Shown here piece after piece: positions 62,031-64,000 of a stretch of DNA of 64,000 nucleotides. Below the pieces are notes generated by a model. It ran no database searches and was not told the origin of the DNA. It saw only the letters and a program-made list of their open reading frames with translations. Positions within the stretch are counted from its first letter, which is position 1; each line of letters begins with the position of its first letter. Origin of the DNA: Paenibacillus pabuli (lineage in GTDB: Bacteria; Bacillota; Bacilli; Paenibacillales; Paenibacillaceae); assembly GCF_039831995.1 (NCBI RefSeq), contig NZ_JBDOIO010000005.1, positions 434,001 to 498,000 on the forward strand, written 5' to 3'. A program made the position numbers and the translations under genes.

Positions 62031-62447
62031 TTGAGTCGTTCGTTAAAAACCTTTTTTCTGCTCACGGATATCGGCTTTCTTCTATATTGGGCGGTGACTT
62101 GGGGAGCGTGGATTCCAAAGGAATACTTATATCAGGACTATACCAACCCTCTGCTGGTCGCATGGAACCTGTCGTTTCTGCCGCTTGATCTGCTTATCTC
62201 GGCTACAGGATTCTACAGCCTGTTCCTTCTTCACTGTTCGGATCAACGTTGGCGGCTGGTTGCGCTTATCTCCCTCGTGCTGACCTTCTGTTCCGGGCTT
62301 CAAGCTATTGCCTTCTGGTCATTCCGTGGAGAGCTCGATTGGGGCTGGTGGGTTCCCAACCTCTACTTGATGATCTATCCGTTATTCTATATACCGATGC
62401 TTCTCCGTAAGGAACAGCGTATTTCTACGATTTCAAAAAATGCATAA
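62031..62447 (+). CDS. Small membrane protein, YvaD/DUF5360-like (138 aa)
   Basis: Predicted four-helix membrane protein, like YvaD in Bacillus. It has a typical FFLLTDIGFLLYWAVTWGAW start and no recognised catalytic motif. TTG at 62031 has AAGGAGG 7 bases upstream; the ATG at 62025 is too near it. The gene is cotranscribed with TetR and SMR genes; gene order conservation suggests a joint role, perhaps as an accessory to the exporter. Confidence 0.8.
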   Translation: MSRSLKTFFLLTDIGFLLYWAVTWGAWIPKEYLYQDYTNPLLVAWNLSFLPLDLLISATGFYSLFLLHCSDQRWRLVALISLVLTFCSGLQAIAFWSFRGELDWGWWVPNLYLMIYPLFYIPMLLRKEQRISTISKNA

Positions 62448-62449
62448 GA

Positions 62450-62478
62450 AAAAGCCTGGCTCCTCCTGGAAACAGGCT
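62450..62478. terminator. Terminator between convergent genes
   Basis: AGCCTG (62453-62458) and CAGGCT (62473-62478) form a small stem; the T-run is on the minus strand (TTTTTC), so it mainly serves the lipoprotein gene. Confidence 0.55.
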
Positions 62479-62498
62479 CATTCTTGTACAGTCACTAG

Positions 62499-63605
62499 TT
62501 ACTCCGAGATCGTAATAACGGAGGTGACAAAGTGATACGATTCATTCTGCAGCACCGCTTGGGACAGCAAAATCTTGTTACCTTCCGGGCTCCAGGCGAG
62601 TGGATCGGAGATGTCGTCCATATCGGCCGAGATCTGGAATTGTTCCGCAGACTCTGTATTGGATACGAATAATCCTTTCTCGTCATCGTTCTCCGAACTG
62701 ATCGTATACGCAATCTTGGAATCATCCCCGGACCAACTGGTCCCGAAGATCTGTGTGCCCCTGGCGAGCGTCGCTTTCTCGTTGCCTTCCAGATCTGTAA
62801 GCACCAGCGCCCGTTTCGTATCCGCTGTTTTCTTTACAATGGCCAGCCGGGTGCCATCATTGGACGGAATGACCCACTCCACGCTTTTCAGGACCTGCTT
62901 CACGTCACCTGTGGTTGTATCATAGACATTCAATTGTCCGTCTTCACCAGTAATATAGTAGATCACACTGCCCGAGACCCTGACGCTGCGTACGTTGAAA
63001 TTGCCGGTCTCCACCAACACCTTGGTTGTTCCATCAATACTGGCTGAAACGAGGTCTCCCTTCATATTCGGAAAGACGACATGCTGATTATCCAGCCATG
63101 CGCCTTCCTGAACGAAACCATCTTCCTCACCCGCATTCACCGACTCCCCGTTGTGCAAATTCAGAAAGAAACCCTTGCCTGTCGATTCCTCCGGCTCCCG
63201 GTAGAACAGGTACTGCCCATCCGGTGAGACAATCGGCGAGCTCAGACTAACTTCGCTCTCCTTGAGCGGTGTATCGGTTCCTTTCGCCAGATCGTACATA
63301 TATAAGTTATGCGGGTATCTCTCCTGGCCTTCAACCGTGACGGGTTTCATCGACGTGTTCTCTTTGTCCGATACGATCCAGTCATCACTTAGCCAGGCCA
63401 CGCCGCGCATATTGGGCAATTTATCAATTTTCTCGAGTTTGAAGCTCTGGTACACGGATGTATTGGTATTGTCTTTTACCGTGATATCCGTGCCCGTTTT
63501 TCCGCTTTGTGTACTGCCTCCCGGCGCCGTAGTCCCCCCGCAAGCTGCTGCCGACAATAGAGCTAACGCACCCAATGTACCCAATGCCGCCTGTTTCCAA
63601 TTCAT
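62499..63605 (-). CDS. TolB-like beta-propeller lipoprotein (368 aa)
   Basis: Lipoprotein with lipobox SAAAC, Cys at residue 22, a Gly/Ser/Thr-rich tether, then repeated blades. Each blade has the pattern IVSPDGQYLFY, LAWSPEGNKILL or WSGDDSKIAYT, as in TolB/WD40-like propellers. ATG at 63605 follows AGGGGGG at 6 bases; another ATG one codon earlier is equally possible. It is just downstream of a sensor histidine kinase, 59 bases after its stop, so it may be cotranscribed as an accessory of that signalling system. Ligand unknown. Confidence 0.85.
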   Translation of the reverse strand: MNWKQAALGTLGALALLSAAACGGTTAPGGSTQSGKTGTDITVKDNTNTSVYQSFKLEKIDKLPNMRGVAWLSDDWIVSDKENTSMKPVTVEGQERYPHNLYMYDLAKGTDTPLKESEVSLSSPIVSPDGQYLFYREPEESTGKGFFLNLHNGESVNAGEEDGFVQEGAWLDNQHVVFPNMKGDLVSASIDGTTKVLVETGNFNVRSVRVSGSVIYYITGEDGQLNVYDTTTGDVKQVLKSVEWVIPSNDGTRLAIVKKTADTKRALVLTDLEGNEKATLARGTQIFGTSWSGDDSKIAYTISSENDDEKGLFVSNTESAEQFQISADMDDISDPLAWSPEGNKILLSQAVLQNESYHFVTSVITISE

Positions 63606-63664
63606 CATGGTCCCCCCTGCTTTCTCTGCTATAGACCAAGCATACACATGTCATACTTCCAAAG

Positions 63665-64000
63665 TTATTCAGACTTGTTTCCAACTTGTAAACTTGAATC
63701 GGCGAGTGGGAGAACAAGCTGGAACGTTGTTCCTTCCTCACTCTCATCACCCGGCAGCAGGGTGATCGTCCCGCCCTGTTTCTCTACAAATTGCTTCACG
63801 AGTGACAGACCGAGTCCGGTTCCGCCTGTTTTTCTCGCCCGGTCCTTGTTGACGGTATAAAAAGGTTCAAAGATCTTCTCTCTTGCCTCTTCCGGAATCG
63901 GCAGACCCGAGTTGAAGATGCGAATCACCGCTTCACGCGTCTGTGGCCGCTGCTCGCTCTGTACCCGAATGACGCCGCCAGGCACGTTATACTTGATCGC
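63665..64000 (-). CDS. Sensor histidine kinase, C-terminal fragment (cut by window edge)
   Basis: Only the end of the gene is in the window. The visible ~110 residues hold the ATP-binding HATPase_c domain: the N-box region AIKYNVPGGVIRV at the edge, then IFNSGLPIPEEAREKIFEPF (G1/F-box area) and GGTGLGLSLVKQFVEKQGG (G2 box). The start is beyond 64000. It is followed by the TolB-like lipoprotein gene. The response regulator is presumably upstream, outside the window. Confidence 0.92.
   Translation of the reverse strand, partial: AIKYNVPGGVIRVQSEQRPQTREAVIRIFNSGLPIPEEAREKIFEPFYTVNKDRARKTGGTGLGLSLVKQFVEKQGGTITLLPGDESEEGTTFQLVLPLADSSLQVGNKSE

Overview
The window reads as chromosomal DNA of a low-to-moderate GC, spore-forming Gram-positive bacterium, most probably Paenibacillus. 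Strong AGGAGG-type ribosome binding sites, frequent TTG/GTG starts, a cytochrome bd operon in the Bacillus order cydABDC, the GlpP antiterminator system, an SLH-domain surface protein and many Bacillus-like gene pairs all point there. No rRNA, tRNA, CRISPR array, transposase, integrase or prophage was seen, so the region looks like ordinary chromosome with a few accessory clusters.

Layout. 1-2.6 kb: acetyltransferase, lipid kinase and a small membrane-associated protein. 2.6-6.9 kb: a MarR repressor and a heterodimeric ABC exporter, with a well-formed self-regulated promoter. 7-14.2 kb: uronate isomerase, an MBL-fold hydrolase, a lipoprotein, a cytoplasmic alpha-amylase and an XPD/DinG-like helicase with a nuclease-like N-terminus. 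14.3-19.4 kb: HmoB-type haem monooxygenase, an LTA-synthase-like sulfatase, two acetyltransferases and a nitrilase-like amidohydrolase. 19.4-22.2 kb: LysR regulator divergent from a cidAB pair, then an AbrB-type regulator with a Cys4 motif and a C-terminal HTH. 22.4-23.5 kb: DoxX protein divergent from an HxlR regulator. 23.6-28.9 kb: the glycerol genes glpP-glpK-glpD plus a Gfo/Idh/MocA oxidoreductase, with a terminator in the glpD leader. 29-30.2 kb: stand-alone ribA behind a promoter ringed by repeated AGTTACTT sites. 30.2-35 kb: CUT1 sugar importer without its ATPase, plus gluconokinase. 35-37.8 kb: ArsR/SnoaL pair sharing near-identical operators, an unknown protein and a TagO-like transferase. 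38-44.2 kb: cydABDC with Rex/Fnr-like boxes upstream. 44.5-49.4 kb: a tightly overlapping glycosyltransferase/methyltransferase cluster ending in a Ser/Thr-rich beta-type protein. 49.4-52 kb: winged-helix regulator and MFS exporter. 52.2-55.1 kb: three-gene ABC importer with a long leader. 55.4-56.9 kb: SufR-like regulator and TrhO tRNA hydroxylase. 57.3-60.8 kb: large SLH protein carrying three phage-tail-collar-like modules. 61-62.4 kb: TetR/SMR/small membrane protein trio. 62.5-64 kb: TolB-like lipoprotein and the end of a sensor histidine kinase cut by the window edge.

How it works together. Much of the window concerns carbon and redox regulation: glycerol use under GlpP, sugar import feeding a gluconokinase, pyruvate/overflow-linked cidAB, and the bd oxidase under predicted redox control. 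The most accessory-looking parts, and the best places to look for something undescribed, are the glycosylation cluster (44.5-49.4 kb) and the collar-domain SLH protein (57.3-60.8 kb). Start codons were chosen from ribosome binding sites and often lie downstream of the longest reading frame.
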